From: Pedobacter nototheniae
GTDB lineage: Bacteria > Bacteroidota > Bacteroidia > Sphingobacteriales > Sphingobacteriaceae
DNA: 64,000 bases
Direction: 5' to 3'
NCBI RefSeq assembly: GCF_004335085.1
Contig: NZ_RQRS01000010.1
Location: 1 to 64,000, forward strand
A model generated the notes under the pieces. The model saw only the letters and a program-made list of their open reading frames with translations, made no database searches and had not been told where the DNA came from. The translations under genes and the position numbers were made by a program. Below are positions 1 through 8,578 of the stretch, in pieces; the stretch's first letter is position 1, and every line of letters starts with the position of its first letter.

Positions 1-77
1 GCATTGCGGTCGTCGGTACGATCGAAAGAATCAGACACTAAAATACTAAATCCATTGCTTCTTTTTTCTTGATTCAT
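1..77 (-). CDS. 5' fragment of an unidentified protein, cut by the window edge
   Basis: An ATG at 75-77 on the minus strand opens a frame of 25 codons that runs off the left edge without a stop. It begins MNQEKRSNGFSILV and is hydrophilic, with no signal peptide. It faces away from the Omp85-like gene at 295, so 78-294 would hold divergent promoters. The fragment is too short to assign a family. The open frame and position are suggestive only. Confidence 0.4.
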   Translation of the reverse strand, partial: MNQEKRSNGFSILVSDSFDRTDDRN

Positions 78-125
78 TTTAAGGTTTTTTTAAACCAAAA
101 TGTGTCAAGTTTTTTTAGGAGAGGA

Positions 126-253
126 CAAAATCCCCTCATCCAATCATTTCTTATATACATTCAATCATTCCATAGTTACGTTTAATCATTAACCGTTAAC
201 ATTCATTCAATCAAAATCCCCTCATTCAATCATTTGTTATATACATTCAATCA
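126..253. repeat. Two 42-bp direct repeats in the intergenic region
   Basis: Copies lie at 126-167 and 212-253, 86 bp apart, and differ at only two positions. Each starts caaaatcccctcat and ends tatacattcaatca. The spacer also carries attcaatca-like pieces. The second copy ends about 40 bp before the start codon of the gene at 295, so the repeats sit where its promoter or regulatory sites would be. No gene is visible in 78-294. Confidence 0.85.
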
Positions 254-294
254 CGGGATTATAAACTTTTAGTTAAAATGCCTTTCTTTGCGCC

Positions 295-1422
295 ATGAAA
301 AAAATATACGTTTTATTTTTTCTTCTGGTGGTTTCTTTACCCGGCATGGCACAGATGAAACTCATCAAAAAACTCCTTTCTGAAGAAAAAGATACAACTC
401 GTAAAGCTAGCTTTATGCCTATCCCAGTTTTTGGATATGCACAAGAAACCGGCTTTGAATTTGGTTTGGGCGCACTTTTTTCTTACTATAGAGATAGAAA
501 AGATACAACCAACAGGAGTTCAAACTTTTCTGGAACGGCATCATACTCTACCAAAAAAACATATAGTGTAAGTTTACAGGGTGATGCCTGGAGCAAGGGA
601 AATATTTATCATACAATTGCTGATATCAGGTTTAAAAAAATGCCTTTCGACTTTTTCGGGATTGGTAATAACACGCATAAAATAGATCAGGATAAACTGG
701 TACAACAGCAATTAAAAATTGCACTCGATTTAGAAAAAACCTTTCTTAAAAATGCTTATACTGGTGTTTCATTAGGTTTTGAAGATTATGAGTTTACGGA
801 TAAAAACCCTGATGGAATTTTTAATAAACACAGTTTTTCAGGAAAAAAAGGTGGAAGTGTAATTTTTACAGGTGTATCTCAAAGTTATGATACCAGAAAC
901 TCCAACAACTACCCTACAAAAGGTTTCTTTGGGCGTGTAACTTACCAATATGCACCTGATTTTTTTGGTGGTGAGAGTTTTACCGGCAGTCAGATTACCT
1001 TAAACATCCGTAATTTTTGGAGCTTAGGCAAAAAACTGGTACTTGGTGCGCAAGGAATATACAATACTATACAAAGCAACCACACTCCTTTTTATTTATT
1101 GCCGCAATTGGGAAATGATGAGATTATGCGTGGCTATTATGCCGGCCGCTATCGGGATGAAAATTTACTGGCTTTACAAACAGAATTACGTTACCGCTAT
1201 AACAACCGCTTTGGTGCTGTTTTATTTGCAGGAACGGGTACAGTTTGGGGAAGAACGGATTTTAGAGTAAATAAGTTTAAACCAAACTTAGGTGGTGGAT
1301 TACGTTATTTCTTTGATCCAGCTAAAGGTTTAAGTGTACGCTTGGATTATGGTATTGGAGAAAAACTAAGAAATGAAAAGCGCCAAAGCGGGTTTTATGT
1401 GAGTTTGGCAGAAGCCTTTTAA
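295..1422 (+). CDS. Omp85/BamA-type surface antigen barrel protein without POTRA domains
   Basis: A 375-residue outer-membrane protein with a signal peptide (residues 1-19, cleaved after GMA). The rest resembles the C-terminal 16-strand barrel of the BamA/TamA (D15) family. DTRNSNNYPTKGFF near residue 199 matches the conserved strand-turn of that family, and MRGY at 278-281 matches the VRGF-type motif of loop 6. The protein ends in aromatic residue F, as barrel proteins do. There is no room for POTRA domains, so it is not the essential BamA. It more likely belongs to the short POTRA-less Omp85 group common in Bacteroidota, whose substrates are unknown. Its stop codon overlaps the stop of the convergent gene at 1419. 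Confidence 0.85.
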   Translation: MKKIYVLFFLLVVSLPGMAQMKLIKKLLSEEKDTTRKASFMPIPVFGYAQETGFEFGLGALFSYYRDRKDTTNRSSNFSGTASYSTKKTYSVSLQGDAWSKGNIYHTIADIRFKKMPFDFFGIGNNTHKIDQDKLVQQQLKIALDLEKTFLKNAYTGVSLGFEDYEFTDKNPDGIFNKHSFSGKKGGSVIFTGVSQSYDTRNSNNYPTKGFFGRVTYQYAPDFFGGESFTGSQITLNIRNFWSLGKKLVLGAQGIYNTIQSNHTPFYLLPQLGNDEIMRGYYAGRYRDENLLALQTELRYRYNNRFGAVLFAGTGTVWGRTDFRVNKFKPNLGGGLRYFFDPAKGLSVRLDYGIGEKLRNEKRQSGFYVSLAEAF

Positions 1423-3794
1423 TTGCTTCTTCTACGCTCCTCTTCATTTCCAGGTTTCCGATCTTGTTGTTTAATTTTTGCATTACCAAAGCTATAGCGA
1501 ATACTAAGTCGAAACTGGCGAGAATCGTAATAATTGTTATAGGATTGATTGATTCCATTAACAACGGTATTAAATCTATCCTTGTTAGTTTTAAAAACAT
1601 CTGATGCACTGAAAGCCAACTGCAGCTTTTTATTAAGAAGCAAGGTTTTGAAACCCAAATCAATATTGCTTTGACTTTTTGTTTTGTTAAAACCATCTAA
1701 ACCTGGAAATTGATACCAAAAACTAATATCGGTAAAAAGAGTTTTCTTCTGGTTGAGGGTAAACTGGTTTAAGGTAGAAAAATAGGCTCCAAAACCGTTT
1801 AAATTGGGCAAGGTTTGACTTATTTTGGATGTGGTTGTTGAATAAAGAATATCCAATCGATTACTACTTTCGAGCCATTTTAATTGATTAAGCGTTATTG
1901 AATTACTTAATTGGTATTGATTGCCGGTAATAAAGTTTACTGGTTTTGAAACTTGAATATTAGAGCTTGCTTCAACAAAGTTAACATCACTATAACCATT
2001 ACTGGTATTACTGAAAGATAAAACGGTTGTAAAAATGCCAGCATAAGTATGAGAAATTTCAATATTATTATTGTACGACGGCTGCAAAAAAGGATTTCCT
2101 TCTGCATAGCTTGAGGGGTTGCTGTACCATCGGAATGGGTTTAATTTCCGGTAGGCTGGTCTATTAATTCGTCTGCCATAATTAATGGAGAGCACACTTT
2201 TGTTATTTAAATCATACGAAATAAATAAGGTGGGGAACAATTGAAAGTAATCGGTTTGATTTTCTTCATTTACGGATATTCCTTTAACTTGTGTGTACTC
2301 GCCTCTTAAACCTGCCTGGAATGCCCACTTATTAATCTGTTTATTCACATTTACATATATAGCCTGTGTATTTTCTTCATAGTTAAATACATTGCTTTGA
2401 TTGGGATCGAGCTGATAAATTTCATTGTTCTTTTTATAGAATGAAACATCGCTGGCATTTTTAATGAAGCTTAACTTAGCACCAACAGAAAGCTTAAAAA
2501 TTTTATAGGGTAAATCTACATCAGCCTTTAAAGTGTATAAATCTATTTTTTGCTTACTTGCAGATAAATATTCCGCAAACGAATTGGGAATAAAAGTACC
2601 ATTGCCATAATAACCCGTATTATTAAAAAACCGTTGCTTATCATCGTTATATTTAAACCAATCTGCGTTAAAAATAATTTGCTTCCCGGCAGAATCAATT
2701 AGTTGCTTTATGTAGAAATTTGCGGCATTGTAATTTGATTTAATTATCGCATTTGCATCAGAATTTAAAATTGAATCTATTTTTTGCTGCTGGTTTAAGA
2801 TCGTTGTCTTTATATTTTCTTCTGAATGAAAATCAGTATGACCTGCATTGTAAGATACCCCTAGAACCGTGTTTTTACTTAGCTGATAATCCATACCAAC
2901 CTGTCCGCTGGGTACTGTTCTAAAATTTCGATCTTTATTTACCGTGTTTCGGGTTTGATCGGCGTAAAAAATATCGCTTTGCTCAAATGGAACTAAAGAA
3001 CCTTTTCGAAAATTAAAATTCCCGTACAAGGTAAAATTGTTTTTTCTATAATTTAAATTACCGCCAATGGATGCCGTTTCATGACTAGCTTGTGTAAAAA
3101 CAGAATTTATAGCACCTTGAAAACCTTCTGCTACAACCTTTTTAAGCACAATATTAATTAAACCATTGTTCCCTTGTGCATCATATTTGGCAGGTGGATT
3201 TGTAATTACTTCAATTTTTGAAATACTAGCAGATGGAATAGATTTTAAGTAATTTGACAGATCATCCTGAGATAACTGCACAAGTTTATCATTAATCATC
3301 ACATTAACGCTGCTTTTACCCACTAACGAAATCTTATCGTTTAAAACCCTAACGCCAGGTACTTTTCCAAGCAACTCAAGTGCATCGGTACCTATACCTG
3401 CTATGCTATTTTCAGCATTAAAAACTGTTCTATCAATTTTTTTCTCTACTAATGGCTTTTTAAAGCTAACCTGAACATCATTAAGATTAGTTGTTGCAGC
3501 TGTTAAAACAACATTAAGCTCAAGGTTCTCTTTTAAGATTATTGTTTTTTCTTCACTAAGAAAATTGATGGATGAAAAAGCAAGTTTATATTCATCAGCT
3601 TTTAAATTATTAAAAGAATAATAACCTGTTTCATTACTTTGAGCATACTTAATACCATTTTTGCTACTCAATTTAATTGTAACTGCGCTAAGAAACTTAT
3701 TCTCATTATCACTTATTTTACCACTAATTGTAAATTGTGCTGAAACATTTAATGTAAAAACTACTAATGCTAAAAAAGTTAAAAATATTTTCAT
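1419..3794 (-). CDS. TonB-receptor-like outer-membrane barrel with carboxypeptidase regulatory-like domain
   Basis: About 791 residues. The ATG at 3794 is preferred over one 45 bp upstream because it puts a clean signal peptide (MKIFLTFLALVVFTLNVSAQ) at the N-terminus. A carboxypeptidase-regulatory-like beta domain follows (roughly residues 22-105). Next is a plug-like segment (about 120-220) containing LLGKVPGVRV and ISKIEVITNPPAKYDAQGN, then a long barrel resembling the OMP_b-brl_3 family. It is the last gene of the blaI operon, 32 bp after the upstream M56 gene. No partner SusD is present, so nutrient import is unproven. It may instead be an effector or target of the envelope-sensing system. 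Its stop overlaps the convergent stop at 1420-1422. Confidence 0.8.
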   Translation of the reverse strand: MKIFLTFLALVVFTLNVSAQFTISGKISDNENKFLSAVTIKLSSKNGIKYAQSNETGYYSFNNLKADEYKLAFSSINFLSEEKTIILKENLELNVVLTAATTNLNDVQVSFKKPLVEKKIDRTVFNAENSIAGIGTDALELLGKVPGVRVLNDKISLVGKSSVNVMINDKLVQLSQDDLSNYLKSIPSASISKIEVITNPPAKYDAQGNNGLINIVLKKVVAEGFQGAINSVFTQASHETASIGGNLNYRKNNFTLYGNFNFRKGSLVPFEQSDIFYADQTRNTVNKDRNFRTVPSGQVGMDYQLSKNTVLGVSYNAGHTDFHSEENIKTTILNQQQKIDSILNSDANAIIKSNYNAANFYIKQLIDSAGKQIIFNADWFKYNDDKQRFFNNTGYYGNGTFIPNSFAEYLSASKQKIDLYTLKADVDLPYKIFKLSVGAKLSFIKNASDVSFYKKNNEIYQLDPNQSNVFNYEENTQAIYVNVNKQINKWAFQAGLRGEYTQVKGISVNEENQTDYFQLFPTLFISYDLNNKSVLSINYGRRINRPAYRKLNPFRWYSNPSSYAEGNPFLQPSYNNNIEISHTYAGIFTTVLSFSNTSNGYSDVNFVEASSNIQVSKPVNFITGNQYQLSNSITLNQLKWLESSNRLDILYSTTTSKISQTLPNLNGFGAYFSTLNQFTLNQKKTLFTDISFWYQFPGLDGFNKTKSQSNIDLGFKTLLLNKKLQLAFSASDVFKTNKDRFNTVVNGINQSYNNYYDSRQFRLSIRYSFGNAKIKQQDRKPGNEEERRRSN

Positions 3795-3826
3795 TGATGG
3801 AAAATGATTATAGTTTAGGCTTTTAA

Positions 3827-5440
3827 TTAATCTTGCCAAATCTCAGTTTTTCCCTTTAAGTCAAATTTTAAACTTTTCCCAGAAATTATTGCCTGATTTT
3901 TCCTGTTTACAAAAACAGGATCTTTTGCTGAGCCAGTTAAAGTTTTAGTGTTATAAATAATTTGATCTGCCATAATATCAAAATCCTTATAGCTCATTTT
4001 TGCATTTCCATACAAATAGATAATGCTTTTATCTTTACTCATTTTGACAGAATCTTTTGCGCTATATTCCACCTTATCTTCCAGTATGCTTTCAGGTCTT
4101 AATTCTGATGGCATGCTACTAGATTGCTTTAATTCTGTATTTGCATAATAAGTGCCTTTCTTTAACTCAAAAATCATTGTTTTGCTACTTACTTCATTTC
4201 CATATCTATTAACAAAAACAACATCTTTAGCATTGATAATTCCATTTTCCATATCCACTTCTGCGAAGGCAGCTTTGAGTTTACCCCCATAAACTTCCAT
4301 TTCAACATCTTCAAACTTGTTTAGCTTTCTTTTCATATCTCCTATAAGCTTATTGTAAGATATTAATTTTGGCATCACCAATGCCCCGAATTTAGCTGTA
4401 TCAGCATTTAGCGGTGTGGTTTTAAACTCTCTTTCTTTAGCTTTAAATTTAGAAGAACTAATTGTTTGTTTGTTTTTAGTTACTTCACTCGAAGTAGATT
4501 TCCGAATAAGATCTTTATTAACACTAACATTAGCTGGAGCTAAAATCTGAGCATAAACAATTTGAACAGAAAATAACCACATTAAGCCTAGGCCAAACGG
4601 CAAAACCAATAAATACGTTAACTTTTTCATGCTTTTAGATTTAGATTGAAACAACATTTTAATTCTTTCTTTAACTGGGCTTTTCACAAAGTTGTGAACT
4701 AAAGGCATATCGCTCTTTATTATTGCCAGTTTTAGCAACAAACCTGCATATTCTTTATTCCCAAAGCTTAAAGATGAAAGGTGATCCGCCTCGTACTCAT
4801 GAACTTGTTCTAAAGCTTCATTATACAAGTACACGATAGGATTAAACCATAAAATCGCCTTACAAATCATCATCAGTATTTTATCTGCCGAATGATATTG
4901 ATTAGCATGTACCTGCTCATGCTTTAATAAAATCTGTAACTCATCATCCGTTAAATTATCTCGATTAAAGAATACATAATTTAAGAAGGAGCAATTTGTA
5001 AAACCGCCTTGCTTAGGTATTAATTTTAAGCCATTTACCTGATGTGTGTATTTTTTAGCCTGCGTAAATAATTGAAATAATCGCAGCATAGAAATTAAAA
5101 ACAATACTACCACTACAATAATATAGATCGTTTCTGCCAAAGTAAGCCAGTTTATCATTGCAATTGGTTCATCCTCTATCGTTTGTACTAATGGCATCGA
5201 TTGTACTATTTCCTGAGGTTGAATAATTAAATTTTGTTGAGAGCTTATAGCGCTAGGCTCAGCAGCCCGCTCTATATTAATCTGAATTGCAGGAATAATG
5301 AAGCTTAATAATAAGCTGATAATTAAATAAAAACGGTTAATTTTAAAGAAAGTTAATCTCCTTAAAACCAAAAGATAAAATCCAAAAAGCAAAGTTGTAC
5401 AAACACTTACTTTGAACAAATAGATTAACAACCATTCCAT
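3827..5440 (-). CDS. BlaR1-like M56 membrane metallopeptidase with C-terminal LptA/OstA-like domain
   Basis: A 537-residue integral membrane protein. Hydrophobic segments lie near residues 5-25, 37-52, 104-122 and 274-297. Between the third and fourth is a zinc peptidase core with HEQVH at 174-178 and a probable third ligand E215 in HEYEAD, the M56/BlaR1 arrangement. After the last membrane segment comes a periplasmic region. Its part from about 370 to the end has repeating beta-strand units (YLYGNAKMSYKDFDIMADQI, VFVNR twice) typical of OstA/LptA-like proteins, which bind lipopolysaccharide. BlaR1 of staphylococci has its penicillin-binding sensor at this place. The gene follows a second M56 gene by 12 bp. 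A sensing role is inferred from domain order. Confidence 0.8.
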   Translation of the reverse strand: MEWLLIYLFKVSVCTTLLFGFYLLVLRRLTFFKINRFYLIISLLLSFIIPAIQINIERAAEPSAISSQQNLIIQPQEIVQSMPLVQTIEDEPIAMINWLTLAETIYIIVVVVLFLISMLRLFQLFTQAKKYTHQVNGLKLIPKQGGFTNCSFLNYVFFNRDNLTDDELQILLKHEQVHANQYHSADKILMMICKAILWFNPIVYLYNEALEQVHEYEADHLSSLSFGNKEYAGLLLKLAIIKSDMPLVHNFVKSPVKERIKMLFQSKSKSMKKLTYLLVLPFGLGLMWLFSVQIVYAQILAPANVSVNKDLIRKSTSSEVTKNKQTISSSKFKAKEREFKTTPLNADTAKFGALVMPKLISYNKLIGDMKRKLNKFEDVEMEVYGGKLKAAFAEVDMENGIINAKDVVFVNRYGNEVSSKTMIFELKKGTYYANTELKQSSSMPSELRPESILEDKVEYSAKDSVKMSKDKSIIYLYGNAKMSYKDFDIMADQIIYNTKTLTGSAKDPVFVNRKNQAIISGKSLKFDLKGKTEIWQD

Positions 5441-5452
5441 ATTATGATATTA

Positions 5453-7003
5453 TTAGCAACCTCTCTTTGAAAATGCCACAAAGCCATCCAAAATCAAATT
5501 GCTGATTCGACGTATATTTTTTTCCTCCTTGATGTAGGATAAACTTTTCTCATTAGAAATATTTCCAAGTTCAATCAAAATTGCTGGCACCTTTGATTCC
5601 CTTAACAAGAAAAGATTTCCATCCCTTAAGGATTTTTCTACTTCAATACCCTTTAACTGGCTAAGTTTACTCAAAATGCCTATCCCTAATTCTTCGGCCA
5701 CTTTAACCTTGCTGTTTAATTTAGAAACATATACTTCAATACCGTTAAAGCTAGGCTTAACACCGTTTGAAACTGCATTGTGATGAATAGAAATAAATGC
5801 TGTAGAATTTTGTTTCGGTAATCGATCACGAAGTGTTAAGTACTCATCATTATTTCTGGTCAGAATTACTTTTATCCCTCTTTTTACAGCTTCCTCCTCT
5901 AAAATTTTAACTGCATTTAGGTTTAAATCCTTTTCTTTTTGCCCGTTCAATGCCATTCCAGCATCATCTTTTCCTCCATGCCCAGCATCTACTACTAAAG
6001 TAATTTCATCTTCTTTTAAATTTGGATTTACTTTCAAACCATTCTTAAAGTAACTTACCTCAAAAGCATTCGTCTCTATATTATTAGGCTGATTTTGGCT
6101 CATGTCTGCATGGTTTGCTACAATTATTTCTTTATGATTAACAAAAGCCACCAAACAGACAAAAACCACAGGAATAATTAATAGATAAATAAGTTTTTGT
6201 TGCTTTGAAGTTGGTTCTTTATACAACATCTTCACCCTGCTTTTTAGTGGAAGTTTACTAAAACTATTTGTTATAAAGCTTTTTGATGGTATGGCGAGAT
6301 TCAATAATAATGAAGCATAAATCTTCTTATCAGAGGTTTTTGAAGTTTCTCTATCAGCTAAAAATTCGTGATTGTGGTCTATTGCATTTCTCCAGAAATA
6401 GATGATTGGATTAAACCACAAAATAGCCACAATTAGGTTGGCTAAAATCTTATCAAAAGCATGCATTTGCTTCACATGTACCGATTCATGTTTAATAACC
6501 AAACTTCTTTCTTTAAAAGGCAAAGCAGAATCAATTATGATATAGTTAAAGAAAGAACAGTTTTTTATTGCCGATTTTGCATTAACTAGAAAAACAAATC
6601 CATTTTTATCGATGGTTTGTTTACGAATTTCAGTTTTTACAAACCCTATCATAAACAGCATTTTAAAAAGATAAATTGCCAAAATAGAATAATAAGTATA
6701 CTCAAAAATTCTACTCCAATTTATGTCTACAGTATGGGAAGATGCTCCATTATCTTGAAAATCTTTCTCAACTGTATTTGCATTATTATAGGTTACTTTG
6801 TTTACAATTGAGTGCTTAGGAGTTTTAATTTCTAATCGGCTTTCGACTGTTAATGCTGGTATAATAAAACTCAGCAATAGCATGAACAAAAGATAAACCC
6901 TGTTTAAGTTAAAAAACGTAAGTTTTGACAGCATTAATTTGTAAACCACAAAGAAAATCGCTGTACATGCCGAAACCTTCAGTAAATAAATTAATATTAT
7001 CAT
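5453..7003 (-). CDS. BlaR1-like M56 membrane metallopeptidase fused to N-acetylmuramoyl-L-alanine amidase
   Basis: A 516-residue protein with hydrophobic segments near residues 2-24, 36-51, 104-122 and 270-289. The M56 zinc core has HESVH at 172-176 and a likely third ligand E213 in HEFLAD. After the fourth membrane segment a complete Amidase_3 domain occupies about 334-512. It has DAGHGG with H342, E357 in QKEKDLNLN, SIHHNA with H407/H408, and E478 in ILIELGN, the usual zinc and catalytic residues of cell-wall amidases. The domain should face the periplasm, where it could bind or cleave peptidoglycan. The ATG overlaps the blaI-like stop codon as ATGA, indicating translational coupling. Amidase activity is predicted from intact residues; signalling is inferred. 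Confidence 0.88.
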   Translation of the reverse strand: MIILIYLLKVSACTAIFFVVYKLMLSKLTFFNLNRVYLLFMLLLSFIIPALTVESRLEIKTPKHSIVNKVTYNNANTVEKDFQDNGASSHTVDINWSRIFEYTYYSILAIYLFKMLFMIGFVKTEIRKQTIDKNGFVFLVNAKSAIKNCSFFNYIIIDSALPFKERSLVIKHESVHVKQMHAFDKILANLIVAILWFNPIIYFWRNAIDHNHEFLADRETSKTSDKKIYASLLLNLAIPSKSFITNSFSKLPLKSRVKMLYKEPTSKQQKLIYLLIIPVVFVCLVAFVNHKEIIVANHADMSQNQPNNIETNAFEVSYFKNGLKVNPNLKEDEITLVVDAGHGGKDDAGMALNGQKEKDLNLNAVKILEEEAVKRGIKVILTRNNDEYLTLRDRLPKQNSTAFISIHHNAVSNGVKPSFNGIEVYVSKLNSKVKVAEELGIGILSKLSQLKGIEVEKSLRDGNLFLLRESKVPAILIELGNISNEKSLSYIKEEKNIRRISNLILDGFVAFSKRGC

Positions 7004-7371
7004 TTCGTTTCCTGGTTAATAATTTTCTGAATTTCTTCTATTTCCTGCTGGCTTAGGTTTTCCTTTTTCACCATGAAAGAAATTAGGTTGCTAACCGAGT
7101 TATCAAAATAGCCCGAAAATAGTTTGGTGAAAGTTGTTTTAGCATATTCATCCTTGCTAATGGCCGGATAATACTCATATGTTTTTCCATATGCCTTATA
7201 AGCAACATATCCTTTTTTCTCTAAAAGCCTCACTATTGAAGATATGGTGTTATATGGCGGCTTCGGCTCGTCATCCAATTCATCAATAATATCCTTAACA
7301 AATGCCTTTTGCAGTTTCCATAAAACCTGCATTATACGCTCTTCTGTTTTAGTTAATTCTTCCATACTCAA
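7000..7371 (-). CDS. BlaI/MecI/CopY-family transcriptional repressor
   Basis: A 123-residue protein beginning MSMEELTKTEERIMQVLW. The N-terminal 75 residues form the winged helix of the family, including PPYNTISSIVRLLEKKGYV as recognition helix and wing. The C-terminal half matches the dimerisation part (KTTFTKLFSGYF). In known systems BlaI homologues are cut by, or inactivated through, a BlaR1-type M56 protease. Here two such proteases follow in the same operon. A start two codons later is also possible. Repeated operator-like elements lie immediately upstream at 7377-7434, so autoregulation is likely. No beta-lactamase gene is adjacent. Confidence 0.9.
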   Translation of the reverse strand: MSMEELTKTEERIMQVLWKLQKAFVKDIIDELDDEPKPPYNTISSIVRLLEKKGYVAYKAYGKTYEYYPAISKDEYAKTTFTKLFSGYFDNSVSNLISFMVKKENLSQQEIEEIQKIINQETK

Positions 7372-7376
7372 ACCTA

Positions 7377-7434
7377 TAACTTATTTTTCAGTTTTACAAC
7401 TTAAAAATAAGTTACACAACGTAAAAATCAGTTA
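7377..7434. promoter_or_regulatory. Triple 19-bp operator-like repeat ahead of the blaI-type repressor
   Basis: Three related 19-mers stand end to end. Elements 7396-7414 and 7416-7434 are direct and 17/19 identical. Element 7377-7395 is inverted relative to 7396-7414, again 17/19 identical. The first two form a 12-bp perfect inverted repeat (7377-7388 with 7403-7414). TACA occurs at 7395-7398 and 7413-7416, a sequence found in known BlaI half-sites. The block begins 5 bp upstream of the repressor start codon. Confidence 0.65.
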
Positions 7435-7514
7435 TTAAATATAAAAACCTGATAATAAAGCTATTAAAATAGTTTTCAAGATAAATAAAACTTTGAGAAG
7501 AGGACGTTTGGTGC

Positions 7515-8564
7515 TTATTGCGCTACCAAATAGCAAGACATTAAGTAATTACTTTCTGTTTTTAGCAAGCTTGCTTCTGGAACAGAAATTTTTAATATAT
7601 GTTTACCAGCATTTAGCGGGCCCAAATTAACAATGCGAACTGGCACAGGGGCACCAGGGCACCAACTACGACGTTCATTCGCAATATTGCCGAAATATAT
7701 TCCGTTGGGCTGGGTGTTATAAATTTCGAAAGGGCTACAATTTTGGCTCATATCTAAATGAGTATATTCTTTCCCATCTAAATACAAAACATGTTGCCTC
7801 CAATTGTATTCTTCGCCATTATCACCAGCTCCATGTCCTGATGAAATTAGATACAATACATTAGATTTACTATTTTTCTTTACCGTAAATTCAATTTCTT
7901 TAGCATTATAACCAGCAGTTGTATCCTTGCCATCCAAAGGGAAATAACTCAGCAAAGGGGTAATTTGACTGGAGCTTTTAGTTTTATTTTTATCGCTAAT
8001 AAAATCAACAGAAACAGTAAAGGTTAACAGAGAACCATTGCAACCAACTACTTCTTTTTGTCCTGCTCCCGTTGTTCCAAAAATTTCTGTTAGTACCCAA
8101 ATATCACTGCTTTTATCTTTAAATAAACCCGTTACCTGATCTGCTTGCACGATATAAGGAATTTGATCGGGCTTACGTGATTTATACATAAAGGGCGTCA
8201 TAATACGCAATAACTCATATTCTTCGGCTTTGGGATCGTCAAACGATTTATTTTTTGGAGTCTTATATAAAGTTACCCGTCCTATTCTATCATAATTATC
8301 ACAACCTGCAGTTACCACCAATTTAACACCCAAAGTACTGCCAATATTTGCTTTTTCTTCATCGGTAAACTTGCGCATGTATTTGGTGTTGCTTAATCTG
8401 GTTAAGCCCGGCAAAACTGGTTCATTTACTGGCTTTGCATAACCATCGTAAAAGTTTACACCACTAAGCACGCTGATTGTATTTCCATCCTTTTGAGCCA
8501 AACAGTATAGAGAACTACAGAAAATTAAACTAAAAAGAAAAATGTGTTTTTTGAAGATTATCAT
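7515..8564 (-). CDS. Secreted PNGase F-like peptide-N-glycosidase
   Basis: A 349-residue protein with a signal peptide (about residues 1-23, ending YCLAQ). The C-terminal half resembles the second domain of peptide-N4-(N-acetyl-beta-glucosaminyl)asparagine amidase F, the enzyme that removes whole N-glycans from glycoproteins. Matching features are SSGHGAGDNGEEYNWRQH, the YLDGKEYT strand, and RRSWCPGAPVPVRIV near the C-terminus. The N-terminal half corresponds to the family's first jelly-roll domain. Cysteines such as NCSP and WCPG suggest disulfides and extracytoplasmic action. It lies 14 bp after the DUF4369 gene, so the two may be cotranscribed. Exact substrate range cannot be read from sequence. 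Confidence 0.75.
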   Translation of the reverse strand: MIIFKKHIFLFSLIFCSSLYCLAQKDGNTISVLSGVNFYDGYAKPVNEPVLPGLTRLSNTKYMRKFTDEEKANIGSTLGVKLVVTAGCDNYDRIGRVTLYKTPKNKSFDDPKAEEYELLRIMTPFMYKSRKPDQIPYIVQADQVTGLFKDKSSDIWVLTEIFGTTGAGQKEVVGCNGSLLTFTVSVDFISDKNKTKSSSQITPLLSYFPLDGKDTTAGYNAKEIEFTVKKNSKSNVLYLISSGHGAGDNGEEYNWRQHVLYLDGKEYTHLDMSQNCSPFEIYNTQPNGIYFGNIANERRSWCPGAPVPVRIVNLGPLNAGKHILKISVPEASLLKTESNYLMSCYLVAQ

Positions 8565-8578
8565 AGTCTTTGTTCAGA

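Noticed and set aside
1322..1696. Antisense frame across the end of the Omp85-like and barrel genes
   Set aside because: It is a shadow of two well-supported genes with no recognisable domain.
5453..7371. Beta-lactam resistance operon (blaI-blaR1)
   Set aside because: No beta-lactamase or PBP gene is linked and no penicillin-binding sensor domain is present; C-terminal domains are amidase and OstA-like.
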